Origin: Gammaproteobacteria bacterium
Lineage (GTDB): Bacteria > Pseudomonadota > Gammaproteobacteria > Xanthomonadales > Xanthomonadaceae
Assembly (NCBI GenBank): GCA_025352045.1
Contig: JANXUD010000136.1
Location: 1 to 64,000, forward strand
Direction: 5' to 3'
Length of the DNA stretch: 64,000 bases
Shown: positions 8,655 to 18,646 of the stretch, piece after piece
How positions within the stretch are numbered: the first letter of the stretch is position 1
Layout: each line of letters opens with the position of its first letter
Position numbers and translations under genes: made by a program
Notes under the pieces: model-generated
What the model saw: only the letters and a program-made list of their open reading frames with translations
Database searches by the model: none
Told to the model about the DNA's origin: nothing

Positions 8655-10779
8655 GGCCGGCGCCGGTCGCCCCGCCCGTCGCGGCGATCGCAGGCGCGAG
8701 GCGCGTCACCTCGATCGGCAGTGCGTTCAGCGCCGCATTGCCGCAGCCGCCCTCGATCGCCAGCGGATCGGTCAGGTCGTTGTAGCTCTCGCCGGGAACC
8801 AGGCTGGCGCGCGCCATTCGCACACCATTACGGCCATGCCCGAAACCATGCGGCAGGCAGGCGACGCCCGGCATCAGCGTGTGGTCCGCGCGCACCTCGG
8901 TGTGGATTTCGCCTGTCCGCGAGCGCACCGACACCCGGTCGCCGTCGCCGATGCCACGCGCCGCCAGGTCGTCCGGATGCATCGCCAGCTGGTGCCGCGC
9001 CTTGCCTTTGACCAGGCGCGGTGCGATGTGCATCCAACTGTTGTTGCTGCGCACGTCGCGGCGTCCGATCAGGCGCAGCCCGGCCTCGGCGGCCTGCGCG
9101 CGATCGCGCCCGGCGAAGCGGTCGAGTTCGGCCAGCAGTTCGGCGGGCGCAGCCTCGATGCAGCCGCTCGCCGTTTCCAGCCGCGCCAGCAGGGATGGGC
9201 GCAGCGGCCCCAGGTCGATGCCGTGCGGCGCCGCCAGCAGCGCGGCCAGGTCCAGCCCACTGTCGCCACGCGCCAGGCCCGCCGCGATCATCGCCCGCGG
9301 TGGCGGCAGGGCGCGCCAGTCCTTACCGGCGGCCGCGGCGTAGGCGGCGCCCATTCCGTTGACGATCTCCCAGTCCGCGCGCTCGCCGGGCTCGCGTTCC
9401 CGCAGCGCCTGGCTCAGGCGGGCGACGCGACGAACGGCGAAGGCGTTGAAGATCAGGTCGTAGTGGTCCTGGGTCAGCGACGAGGCAGGCGGCAGGATCA
9501 GGTCGGCGTGGCGCGTGGTTTCGTTGATGTAGAAGTCGATCGAGACCATGAAATCCAGGCCGTCGAGCGCGCGATCGAGCCCGCGCCCGTCGGGCGTGGA
9601 GAGCACCGGGTTGCCCGCGACCGTCAGCAGCGCTCGGACCTGTCCATCGCCGGGGGTCACGATTTCCTCCGCGAGGCAGGCGACCGGCAATTCGCCAGCG
9701 AACTCCGGCAGCCCGCGCACGCGGCTGCGCCAGCGCCCGCCGTGGCCCGTGCTGGTGCCGGGGCCCGTGACCGGGATCTCCGCTTCGTTCGGCAGCGCGC
9801 CGCCCTCGCGATCGAGGTTCCCGCTGACCAGGTTGACCAGTTGCAACAGCCACTGGCACAGCGTGCCCCAGGGCTGCACGGACACGCCCATGCGACCGTA
9901 CGCGACCGCTCGCGGCGCGGCGAGGAATGCTGCGGCCAGGCGGCGCACGGTGTCGGCGCTGATACCGGTTTCGGTCTCCAGGCTGCCGGTCGCCACGGCG
10001 CCGACCGCCGAGAGGACCGCGTCGAGTCCGTTGAGCTTGCCCTCGTACGCCGACACGCGCGGCGGTCCGAGCGCGAGCATCGCCTGCAGGAAGGCCACCA
10101 GGAACAGGGCGTCGCCGCCGGGGCGGATGAACACGTGCTCATTCGCGACCTGCGCGGTTTCGGTGCGGCGCGGATCCACGACCACCAGGGTGCCACGCGC
10201 GGCGAGAGCCTTCAGGCGCTTGGCGATCCCCGGCGCGGTCATCAGGCTGCCATTGGAGGCAACCGGATTGGCGCCGAGCATCAGGAAGAAATCCGTCCGG
10301 TCGATGTCGGGGATCGGCAGCAGGAACTGGTGCCCGTACATGCGCGCGCAGGTGAACTGGTGCGGCCACTGGTCCACCGACGAGGCGCTGAACATGTTGG
10401 GCGTGCGCAGCGCCTTCAGCAGGGCGGGCAGGTAGGCGATGTGGCCGAAGTGGTGCACGTTCGGATTGCCGAGATAGGTAGCGACGGCGGATTGGCCATG
10501 CGCCTGCTGCAGCATCGCCAGCCGGCGTCCGGCCAGTTCGAACGCGTCCTCCCAGCCGATCGGCAGCCACTGCGCGCCCTCGCGGCGCATCGGCGTGCGC
10601 AGGCGGTCTGGATCGGCCTCCAGGTCGAGGATGGCGTTGCCTTTCGGGCAGATGTGTCCATGGCTGAAGGGGTCGTCCGCGTCGCCGCGGATCGCCACGA
10701 GGCGGTCGCCGTCCAGTTGCAGCTCCAGGCCGCAGATGGCCTCGCACAGGTCGCAGGCCCGGAACACCGATGTCTGCAT
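8638..10779 (-). CDS. Molybdopterin-dependent oxidoreductase (formate dehydrogenase/nitrate reductase superfamily), stand-alone
   Basis: N-terminal [4Fe-4S] motif CDLCEAICGLELQ...GHICPKG; VDPRRTETA; C-terminal molydopterin-dinucleotide-binding region ARHQLAMHPDDLAARGIGDGDRVSVRSRTG. Confidence 0.88.
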   Translation of the reverse strand: MQTSVFRACDLCEAICGLELQLDGDRLVAIRGDADDPFSHGHICPKGNAILDLEADPDRLRTPMRREGAQWLPIGWEDAFELAGRRLAMLQQAHGQSAVATYLGNPNVHHFGHIAYLPALLKALRTPNMFSASSVDQWPHQFTCARMYGHQFLLPIPDIDRTDFFLMLGANPVASNGSLMTAPGIAKRLKALAARGTLVVVDPRRTETAQVANEHVFIRPGGDALFLVAFLQAMLALGPPRVSAYEGKLNGLDAVLSAVGAVATGSLETETGISADTVRRLAAAFLAAPRAVAYGRMGVSVQPWGTLCQWLLQLVNLVSGNLDREGGALPNEAEIPVTGPGTSTGHGGRWRSRVRGLPEFAGELPVACLAEEIVTPGDGQVRALLTVAGNPVLSTPDGRGLDRALDGLDFMVSIDFYINETTRHADLILPPASSLTQDHYDLIFNAFAVRRVARLSQALREREPGERADWEIVNGMGAAYAAAAGKDWRALPPPRAMIAAGLARGDSGLDLAALLAAPHGIDLGPLRPSLLARLETASGCIEAAPAELLAELDRFAGRDRAQAAEAGLRLIGRRDVRSNNSWMHIAPRLVKGKARHQLAMHPDDLAARGIGDGDRVSVRSRTGEIHTEVRADHTLMPGVACLPHGFGHGRNGVRMARASLVPGESYNDLTDPLAIEGGCGNAALNALPIEVTRLAPAIAATGGATGAGPTWSA

Positions 10780-10888
10780 CGCCGCGCCTCTCCGGTCCCT
10801 TTCGATTGCCGATGGTAGTCCATCACGCCACGCCCACCCGTTAAGCGGGCATGATGGCGGCTTGGCCATCCAGACCCAGGGGAAACGC

Positions 10889-12817
10889 ATGATCCGCAGC
10901 GCAGGACTCGCCACCGCCATCGTCGCCGCGCTCGCCTCCGGCGCAGTCCAGGCGCAGGCCGCCCAGCCGACCCAGGCCGCGGCCTCGCCCACGGCCGGGG
11001 CACCCATCGAATTGAAGGTGGACCTGCGCGATGCCGGACGGAAGATCTTCCGGGTGCGCGAGTCCATTCCGGTGCAGCCGGGCGCCCTGCGGCTCGAGTA
11101 TCCGAAATGGATTCCGGGCGAGCATTCGCCTTCCGGCACCATCGCCGGCGTCACTGGCCTGCATCTGGTCGCCGGCGGCCAGCGCCTGGCCTGGCGCCGC
11201 GACCTGCGCGACATGTTCGCGATCACCACCCAGGTTCCCGCGGGCGTCGACCGCATCGAACTCGAATTCGACTATCTCTCGCCCACCGGCGGCGGCGAGT
11301 TCGGACAGTCGGTGTCCGCCACGCCGCGCCTGGTGGACCTGGAATGGAACCAGGTGCTGTTCTATCCCGCCGTGACCGGCTCGATGGCCTTGCCGGTGCG
11401 ACCGTCGGTCAACTTGCCCGCGGGTTGGCAGATGGGGACGGCGCTCGAAGCCGATGGCCCCGCCGGCGCCGATGGAAGCACGCGGTTCCACGTCGTGTCG
11501 CTGGAGCAACTGGTCGACTCGCCCTTGATCGCCGGCCTGCACTTCCGCCGCATCGACCTGGCGCCGGGCGCCGCGACGCCGGTGCACCTGGATATCGTCG
11601 CGGATTCGCCAGCCAACCTCGTGCTTACCGACGCCCAGCTGCGCGAGCACCGCAACCTGGTGGTGCAGGCCGAGAAGCTGTTCGGCGGCCACCACTATGG
11701 CCACTACGATTTCCTGTTCACCCTGTCCGACAACACCGGGCATTTCGGGCTGGAGCACCACCAGAGCAGCGATGACCGGCTGGAATCCGAATATTTCACC
11801 AACACCGACCAGTACGTCACCGGCGCGGGCCTGCTGCCGCACGAATACGTGCACAGCTGGAACGGCAAGTTCCGCCGGCCCAATGGCCTGCTGACCAGCA
11901 GTTTCGATACGCCCATGGAAGACGAGCTGCTGTGGGTCTACGAGGGACTGACCCAGTACCTGGGGGAAGTGCTGACGGCGCGCTCGGGCCTGTGGTCACC
12001 CGACCAGTACCGCGACGCCCTGGCCGCGACGGCGGCCGGCATGTCCGGCCAGACCGGACGCGTCTGGCGCCCGCTGCAGGACACCGCCGACGAAGCGCAG
12101 GTCCTCTATTACACGCCCGGCGCCTGGTCGAACTACCAGCGCAGCGTGGACTTCTACGCCGAAGGTACGCTGCTGTGGCTGGACGTGGACACGCGCATCC
12201 GCGAGTTGAGTGGCGGCAAGCGCTCGATCGACGATTTCACCCGCGCCTTCCACGGCGTGGGCGGCAGTGACTTCGCACCGCGCGGCTATGGCTTCGACGA
12301 CATCGTCGCGGCGCTGGAGGCCGTGCAGCCCGGCGGCTGGCGCGAGTTCCTGCGCGAGCGCCTGGACTATGTCGGCGCCAAGGCGCCGCTGAACGGCCTG
12401 GCGCGCGGCGGCTGGGCCCTGGCCTGGACCGACGTGCCCTCGGCCTACACCAAGGCCTACGAAGCGCGCGGACACCAACTCGACCTGATGGACTCGATCG
12501 GGCTGCGCCTGGCCGATGGCGACGGCGACGGCGCGGCCGGCCTGGTCGGCGATGTGCGCTGGGGCGGCCCGGCCTTCGAGGCGGGGCTGGCGCCGAACAT
12601 GACGGTGGTGGCCGTGAACGGACTCGCCTTCAAGCCGGGCATCCTGCGCGCGGCCATCGTGGATGCCAAGGCCAAGGGCGGGACGATCAAGTTGCTGGCG
12701 AAGAACCTGGACACCTACGCCACCTTCGACGTGGCGTACCACGATGGCCTGCGCTACCCGCACCTGGTGCGTGCGGCGGGGCCGGACCGGCTGGCGGCGA
12801 TCATCACGCCGCGCTGA
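10889..12817 (+). CDS. M61 family metallopeptidase (glycyl aminopeptidase-like), secreted
   Basis: Signal peptide; HEYVHSWNGKFRRP and ELLWVYEGLTQYLG zinc-binding region; C-terminal PDZ-like segment. Confidence 0.92.
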   Translation: MIRSAGLATAIVAALASGAVQAQAAQPTQAAASPTAGAPIELKVDLRDAGRKIFRVRESIPVQPGALRLEYPKWIPGEHSPSGTIAGVTGLHLVAGGQRLAWRRDLRDMFAITTQVPAGVDRIELEFDYLSPTGGGEFGQSVSATPRLVDLEWNQVLFYPAVTGSMALPVRPSVNLPAGWQMGTALEADGPAGADGSTRFHVVSLEQLVDSPLIAGLHFRRIDLAPGAATPVHLDIVADSPANLVLTDAQLREHRNLVVQAEKLFGGHHYGHYDFLFTLSDNTGHFGLEHHQSSDDRLESEYFTNTDQYVTGAGLLPHEYVHSWNGKFRRPNGLLTSSFDTPMEDELLWVYEGLTQYLGEVLTARSGLWSPDQYRDALAATAAGMSGQTGRVWRPLQDTADEAQVLYYTPGAWSNYQRSVDFYAEGTLLWLDVDTRIRELSGGKRSIDDFTRAFHGVGGSDFAPRGYGFDDIVAALEAVQPGGWREFLRERLDYVGAKAPLNGLARGGWALAWTDVPSAYTKAYEARGHQLDLMDSIGLRLADGDGDGAAGLVGDVRWGGPAFEAGLAPNMTVVAVNGLAFKPGILRAAIVDAKAKGGTIKLLAKNLDTYATFDVAYHDGLRYPHLVRAAGPDRLAAIITPR

Positions 12818-12832
12818 GCCAGCGGCCGGGGC

Positions 12833-14350
12833 TCAGGCGCTGCGCGTCTCGCGATAGAGCGGGCGCAAGCCCGCGTCGAGCCCCGGCAACTGCTCGGCGT
12901 AGCGCCGGCCCCGGCCGATGCTGCGCGCGTGCAGGGACAGCCCCATGCGCAGGGACGACCCATAGCGGATGCCGAGGAAGCCGCAGACCACGCGCAGCAC
13001 CATGTCGGGCTTGCTGACCAGGCTTTCGTAGTCGATGTCCATCAGCCGCCCGGGCAGGACGTGCTGCCAGTGCTGCATCAGCCGGTGGTACTGCAGGTAG
13101 TAGCGTGCCAGCGCGGCCGGGTCGTTGCTGGGCATGGCCGCTTCGCCACCGGCATGGGCGAGGATCGAGGCGCAGGTATCCATCGGATCCCGGCGCATGT
13201 GCAGCAGCCGGGCGCCGGGCAGGGCGCGGGCGATCAGCCCTGCCAACTGGAAATCCATCGGCCGGCTTTCGCAGACCAGCAGGGACTTGCGGCGCCCGCC
13301 GCCGGTGGCCGCCAGGAAGTCGCGGCCGAGCGCGTCGTAATCCAGTTGCTCCGGGCGGGCGAAGTCGCTCGACTCGAAAGGTCGCTGCGAATCGCGGCCC
13401 AGGGCGCGCGACAGCAGGGGCGCGAAGGCGTGCAGCTGGCCCAGGTGTTGCACGCCGGAATGGCGCGACAGCAAGTTGCCGAACAGGGCGACGCCGCTGC
13501 GCGGCATGCCGAACACGAACACCGGCGCGGCGACCGGGCGGGTCGCCGCGGGCGTGCGCACGAAGCGCTCGCCGCAGGCGGCGATCAATGCGTCGGCCCA
13601 GGCCTCGGGCGCTTCGCCGGCGAAGGGTGGACGGCTGGCGATGCCGGCCTGCAGCGCCGGCCACGCGACCGCCGGGTCGCCGTGGACATCCAGTTCGCGA
13701 AACAGGGCAAGCGAGGTGAGTTCGCGGTCCGACGCGCCAAGGGAAGAGTCCAGGCGTCGCTGCAGTTGCGCCCGGTGCGCGGGATCGTCGCGTCCGCGCA
13801 GGCAGGCCAGGGCCCAGTGGGCCTTGGCGTGCGCCGGGTTGAGTGCAAGGCAGGTGCGCAGGTCCTGCTCCGCGCCCTCGGCCTGCCCGAACTGGCGCCG
13901 CGCCAGCGCGCGATTGAAGTAGATCGATGGCTGGCGCGGATCGAGGGCGATCGCCTGGTCGAACAATTCCAGGGCAAGTGACTGTTCCTCCAGCCGGGCC
14001 AGGACCACCGCCAACGCGTCGATGACGACGGCGCTGCCGCGCGGCAGGGACAGGGCGCGCATGGACACCGTGCGTGCCGGCTCGACCAGGCCGCAGGCGA
14101 GCAGGCAGCGTGCGTGGTGCGCCAGCAGCTCGATCTGCTCCGGTTCCGTGGCCAGCACGCGCTCGACCAGGGCCAGCGCCGCCTGGTGGCGCCCGCGGCG
14201 CGCCATGACCATAGACAGCCGGAATTGCCCCGGCCCCGAGTTTGGCTCGCGGGCCAGGAAGGTTTCGAAATTGGCCTGCGCGGCTTCCATGTTCCCCAGT
14301 CGGAAGTGGCCCATCCCGCGCTGCCAGAGCTTCCCCGCCCGGCTGTCCAT
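12833..14350 (-). CDS. TPR-repeat sulfotransferase family protein
   Basis: TPR-like N-half; FVFGMPRSGVALFGNLL (PSB-loop-like) and LLHMRRDPMDTCASI (3'-PB-like); CGFLGIRY near C-terminus. Confidence 0.85.
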   Translation of the reverse strand: MDSRAGKLWQRGMGHFRLGNMEAAQANFETFLAREPNSGPGQFRLSMVMARRGRHQAALALVERVLATEPEQIELLAHHARCLLACGLVEPARTVSMRALSLPRGSAVVIDALAVVLARLEEQSLALELFDQAIALDPRQPSIYFNRALARRQFGQAEGAEQDLRTCLALNPAHAKAHWALACLRGRDDPAHRAQLQRRLDSSLGASDRELTSLALFRELDVHGDPAVAWPALQAGIASRPPFAGEAPEAWADALIAACGERFVRTPAATRPVAAPVFVFGMPRSGVALFGNLLSRHSGVQHLGQLHAFAPLLSRALGRDSQRPFESSDFARPEQLDYDALGRDFLAATGGGRRKSLLVCESRPMDFQLAGLIARALPGARLLHMRRDPMDTCASILAHAGGEAAMPSNDPAALARYYLQYHRLMQHWQHVLPGRLMDIDYESLVSKPDMVLRVVCGFLGIRYGSSLRMGLSLHARSIGRGRRYAEQLPGLDAGLRPLYRETRSA

Positions 14351-14462
14351 GGATCGAGCATAGCGCGCCCGTAGCGGCCGGACGCCGCGCTGGCGCACAG
14401 ATTGCGCGTGCGCCCGGGCCGTGTTTGCGGGCAACTGTGCGCCAGGCAGGTAAAATGGCCGG

Positions 14463-16358
14463 ATGTCCCTGATCACCCTCCAGGACGTCGACCTCGGTGT
14501 CGGCGGTCCGCTGCTGCTCGAAAAAGTCACGCTCGCGATCGAACCCGGCGAGCGCATCTGCGTCGTCGGTCGCAACGGCGCCGGCAAGTCCACCCTGCTG
14601 CGCCTGGTCGCCGGCGAGATCGCGCCCGACGACGGCGAGATCCGCCGCTTCGGGAGTCGCATCGCCGGGCTGGCGCAGGAAGTGCCGGCCGACCTCGCCG
14701 GCAGCGTGTTCGACGTTGTCTCGCTGGGCCTGGGCGACGCCGGCGCGCGGCTGGCGCGCTACCACCACCTGTTGCACGGCGATGGCACCGCGCCAGGCGA
14801 AGGCATTGACCTGCATGCGCTGGGCGAACTGCAGGAGATCATGGAAGCCGCCGGGGACTGGAGCCTGCAGACCAAGGTCGAGCAGGTGATCACCAAGCTC
14901 GAGCTGCCGGAGGACGCCGAGTTCGCCTCGCTGTCCGGCGGCATGAAGCGGCGCGTGCTGCTGGCGCGCGCACTGGTCGCCGCCCCCGACCTGCTGCTGC
15001 TCGACGAACCGACCAACCATCTCGACATCGAGTCGATCGCCTGGCTCGAGGCCTTCCTGAAGAGCTACAACGGCAGCGTGATGTTCGTGACCCACGATCG
15101 CGCCTTTCTGCGCTCGCTGGCCACCCGGATTGTCGAGATCGATCGCGGTCGCGTCACTTCCTGGCCCGGCGATTACGACAACTACCTGCGCCGCCGGGAA
15201 GAGCGGCTGCACGCCGAGGCCCAGGCAAGCGCGCAGTTCGACCGCAAGCTGGCCGAGGAGGAAGTCTGGATCCGCCAGGGCATCAAGGCCCGGCGCACCC
15301 GCAACGAGGGCCGCGTCACCGCATTGAAGGCGATGCGCCGCGAGCGCAGCCAGCGCCGGGCGCAGGTCGGCAAGGTGCGCATGGAAGCCGCCGAGGCGGG
15401 CGCCTCGGGTCGGCGCGTGATCGACGCGAAGGACCTCGGATTCGGTTTCAGGGACAAGCTCATCGTGCGCGGCTTCGACACCCGCATCCAGCGCGGCGAC
15501 AAGGTCGGGCTGATCGGGGCGAACGGCTCGGGAAAGACGACGCTGCTGCGCCTGCTGCTGGGCGACCTGCAGCCGCAGGAGGGCGAGGTCAGGCTGGGCA
15601 CCAACCTGGAGATCGTGTTCTTCGACCAGTTGCGTGCGGGCCTGCGCGAGGACTGGAACGTGCTCGACAACATTTCCGAAGGCCGCGAGTTCATCGAGAT
15701 CAACGGCGCGCGCAAGCACGCCATGGGTTACCTGCAGGACTTCCTGTTCGCCCCCGACCGGGCCATGGCGCCGATCTCGCGCCTGTCCGGTGGCGAGCGC
15801 AACCGCCTGCTGCTGGCCAAGCTGTTCGCGCGTCCCTCCAACCTGCTGGTGATGGACGAACCGACCAACGACCTGGACGTGGAGACGCTGGAACTGCTCG
15901 AGGAACTGCTGACCGATTACCCCGGCACCCTGATCCTGGTCTCGCACGATCGTGACTTCCTCGACAACGTGGTCACCAGCTGTCTGGTGATGGAAGGCGA
16001 GGGCCGGGTCGGCGACTACGTGGGCGGCTACAGCGACTGGTTGCGCCAGCGACCGGCCGCTGCGCAAACCTTCATGCCCACGCCGCCGCCCGCCGTGCGC
16101 GCGCCGCCGCCCGCCCCGGCGCCTGCTGCGACCGCGCCGGCCAAGCGCAAGCTCGGTTACAAGGACCAGCGCGAACTCGAGCAGCTGCCCGCCCTGATCG
16201 AACAGCTGGAGTCGCAGCTGGGCACGGCCACCGCGGCGATGCTGCAGCCCGCCTGGCACCAGCGCGCGGCGGCGGACATGCAGGCCGACACCGTCGCCAT
16301 GGCCGAACTCCAGGCTCGCCTGGACCGCGCCTACGCACGCTGGACCGAACTGGAATGA
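14463..16358 (+). CDS. uup: ABC-F family ATP-binding protein (Uup-like)
   Basis: Two NBDs (GRNGAGKST ... LSGGMKRRVLLARAL; GANGSGKTT ... LSGGERNRLLLAKL) and a charged C-terminal domain. Confidence 0.92.
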   Translation: MSLITLQDVDLGVGGPLLLEKVTLAIEPGERICVVGRNGAGKSTLLRLVAGEIAPDDGEIRRFGSRIAGLAQEVPADLAGSVFDVVSLGLGDAGARLARYHHLLHGDGTAPGEGIDLHALGELQEIMEAAGDWSLQTKVEQVITKLELPEDAEFASLSGGMKRRVLLARALVAAPDLLLLDEPTNHLDIESIAWLEAFLKSYNGSVMFVTHDRAFLRSLATRIVEIDRGRVTSWPGDYDNYLRRREERLHAEAQASAQFDRKLAEEEVWIRQGIKARRTRNEGRVTALKAMRRERSQRRAQVGKVRMEAAEAGASGRRVIDAKDLGFGFRDKLIVRGFDTRIQRGDKVGLIGANGSGKTTLLRLLLGDLQPQEGEVRLGTNLEIVFFDQLRAGLREDWNVLDNISEGREFIEINGARKHAMGYLQDFLFAPDRAMAPISRLSGGERNRLLLAKLFARPSNLLVMDEPTNDLDVETLELLEELLTDYPGTLILVSHDRDFLDNVVTSCLVMEGEGRVGDYVGGYSDWLRQRPAAAQTFMPTPPPAVRAPPPAPAPAATAPAKRKLGYKDQRELEQLPALIEQLESQLGTATAAMLQPAWHQRAAADMQADTVAMAELQARLDRAYARWTELE

Positions 16359-16416
16359 CCCGCCGGTCGCCTCCTGCGGCTGCTGCACGACGAACCACGA
16401 ACCACGAATCCCGACA

Positions 16417-17934
16417 ATGACCGACATCCGCCAGGAAGACTTCATCCGCAGCGTCGCCGACGCTCTGCAGTACATCAGCTACTACCATCCACCCGATTAC
16501 ATCCGCAACCTCGCCGCCGCCTACGAGCGCGAGGAATCGAAGGCGGCCAAGGATGCCATCGCGCAGATCCTGGTGAACTCGCGCATGTGCGCCGAAGGGC
16601 GCAGGCCGATCTGCCAGGACACCGGCATCGTCACGGTCTTCCTGGAGATCGGCATGGGCGTGCGCTGGCCGGACGCGACCATGGGCGTCGAGGACATGGC
16701 CAACGAGGGCGTGCGCCGCGCTTATCTGGATCCTGACAATCCCCTGCGCGCGTCGGTGCTGGCCGATCCCGCCGGCAAGCGGACCAATACCAGGGACAAC
16801 ACGCCCGCCGTGGTGAACATGCGCGTGGTGCCCGGCGATTCGCTGGACGTGATCGTGGCCGCGAAGGGCGGCGGCTCCGAGGCCAAGTCCAAGTTCGCCA
16901 TGCTCAACCCGTCCGATTCCATCGTCGACTGGGTGCTCAAGACGGTGCCGACGATGGGCGCCGGCTGGTGCCCGCCCGGCATGCTCGGCATCGGCATTGG
17001 CGGCACGGCGGAAAAGGCCATGCTGCTGGCCAAGCAAGCGCTGATGGAGCCGATCGACATCGTCGACCTGAAGGCGCGCGGCGCCAGCAATCGCGCCGAG
17101 GAATTGCGGCTCGAACTGTTCGAGAAGGTCAATGCGCTGGGGATCGGCGCGCAGGGCCTGGGCGGACTGACCACGGTGCTGGACGTGAAGGTGCGCGACT
17201 TTCCCACGCATGCGGCCAACTTGCCCATTGCGATGATCCCAAATTGCGCCGCCACCCGGCATGCGCATTTCACCCTGGACGGCAGCGGCCCGGCCGTGCT
17301 CGAGCCACCGTCGCTGGCCGACTGGCCCAGCCTGGCCTACGACGCCTCCAGTGGCCGGCGCGTGGACCTGGACACGGTCACGCGCGACGAGGTCGCGCGC
17401 TGGAAGCCCGGCGAGACCCTGCTGCTCAACGGCCGCCTGCTGACCGGGCGCGATGCTGCGCACAAGCGCATCGTGCAGATGCTCGACGCGGGTCAGTCCC
17501 TGCCGGTCGACCTCGCCGGCCGCTTCATCTACTACGTCGGCCCCGTGGATCCGGTGCGCGACGAAGTGATCGGGCCCGCGGGCCCGACCACGGCCACGCG
17601 CATGGACAAGTTCACCGAGCAGGTGCTGGCGCAGACCGGCTTGCTGGGCATGGTCGGCAAGGCCGAGCGCGGCCCGGCAGCGATCGAGGCGATCCGCAAG
17701 CATCGGTCCGTGTACCTGATGGCGGTCGGCGGCGCCGCCTACCTGGTGTCGAAGGCGATCCGCGCGGCGCGCGTGCTGGCCTTCGAGGACCTGGGCATGG
17801 AGGCGATCTACGAATTCACGGTGCAGGACATGCCGGTCACCGTCGCCGTGGACTCAACCGGCGAATCGGTCCATCGCACCGGTCCGCGCGAGTGGCAGGC
17901 GCGGATCGGCAAGATCCCGGTCGCGGTCGAATAG
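16417..17934 (+). CDS. Class I fumarate hydratase
   Basis: RRPICQDTGIVTVFLEIGMGVRW, FHLTLDG-type HAHFTLDGSGPA, AGRFIYYVGPVDPV, GPTTATRMDKFTEQVLAQTG. Confidence 0.94.
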   Translation: MTDIRQEDFIRSVADALQYISYYHPPDYIRNLAAAYEREESKAAKDAIAQILVNSRMCAEGRRPICQDTGIVTVFLEIGMGVRWPDATMGVEDMANEGVRRAYLDPDNPLRASVLADPAGKRTNTRDNTPAVVNMRVVPGDSLDVIVAAKGGGSEAKSKFAMLNPSDSIVDWVLKTVPTMGAGWCPPGMLGIGIGGTAEKAMLLAKQALMEPIDIVDLKARGASNRAEELRLELFEKVNALGIGAQGLGGLTTVLDVKVRDFPTHAANLPIAMIPNCAATRHAHFTLDGSGPAVLEPPSLADWPSLAYDASSGRRVDLDTVTRDEVARWKPGETLLLNGRLLTGRDAAHKRIVQMLDAGQSLPVDLAGRFIYYVGPVDPVRDEVIGPAGPTTATRMDKFTEQVLAQTGLLGMVGKAERGPAAIEAIRKHRSVYLMAVGGAAYLVSKAIRAARVLAFEDLGMEAIYEFTVQDMPVTVAVDSTGESVHRTGPREWQARIGKIPVAVE

Positions 17935-17985
17935 GGCTTGGTGTACGGTGGCGTCCCTCGCCACCGCGACCGCAGGGACATCCGA

Positions 17986-18621
17986 ATGCTGACGCTCTTC
18001 TACTCGCCCGGCACGGCCAGCTTCGTCGTGCACTGGCTGCTGATCGAACTTGGCCTGCCGCACGAGCTGCGCTTGGTGGACTTCGAAGCACGCCAGCAGA
18101 AGTCCCCGGAGTACCTGAAACTCAATCCCGGTGGCGTGGTGCCGACCCTGCTGGTCGACGGCGAGCCGGTGACCGAATGCGCCGCGCTGGCCATGCACCT
18201 GGCCGACCTGGTGCCGGCGGCGGGCCTGGCGCCGACGCCAGGCAGCATCGAGCGCGCCCGCTACTACCAGTGGATCGCGTACTGCGCCAACACCCTGCAG
18301 CCAGCCTTCCGCGCCTGGTGGTATCCGGACGAGCCGGCCGGCCCGGAACATGCCGAGCTGGCCAAGGCCGCAGCGCAATCGCGCATCGAAGCGTGCTTCG
18401 ACCGCCTCGATGCCCATCTTGCCGCGCACGGGCCCTACCTGCTGGGCGAGAACCTCAGCGCCGCCGATTTATACCTGACCATGCTGATGCGCTGGTCGCG
18501 CAAGCTGCCAAAGCCGGCGCTCGATTGGCCCGGTCTGCGCGCGCATGCCGACCGGATGCGGGCGCGACCCTCCTTCCGCGCCCTGTATGCGGTGGAAGGC
18601 CTGGAAGAATGGGCGCCATGA
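17986..18621 (+). CDS. Glutathione S-transferase
   Basis: MLTLFYSPGTASFVVHWLLIELGLPHELRLVDFEARQQKSPEYLKLNPGGVVPTLLVDG. Confidence 0.9.
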   Translation: MLTLFYSPGTASFVVHWLLIELGLPHELRLVDFEARQQKSPEYLKLNPGGVVPTLLVDGEPVTECAALAMHLADLVPAAGLAPTPGSIERARYYQWIAYCANTLQPAFRAWWYPDEPAGPEHAELAKAAAQSRIEACFDRLDAHLAAHGPYLLGENLSAADLYLTMLMRWSRKLPKPALDWPGLRAHADRMRARPSFRALYAVEGLEEWAP

Positions 18622-18646
18622 GCTGCACGCCGGCAGGCGCGGGCAC

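Noticed and set aside
12804-16475. 1223-aa minus-strand ORF
   Set aside because: Mostly antisense to the well-supported uup gene; high-GC shadow ORF with low-complexity Arg/Gln/His-rich translation. Only the sulfotransferase at 12833-14350 in another frame is real.
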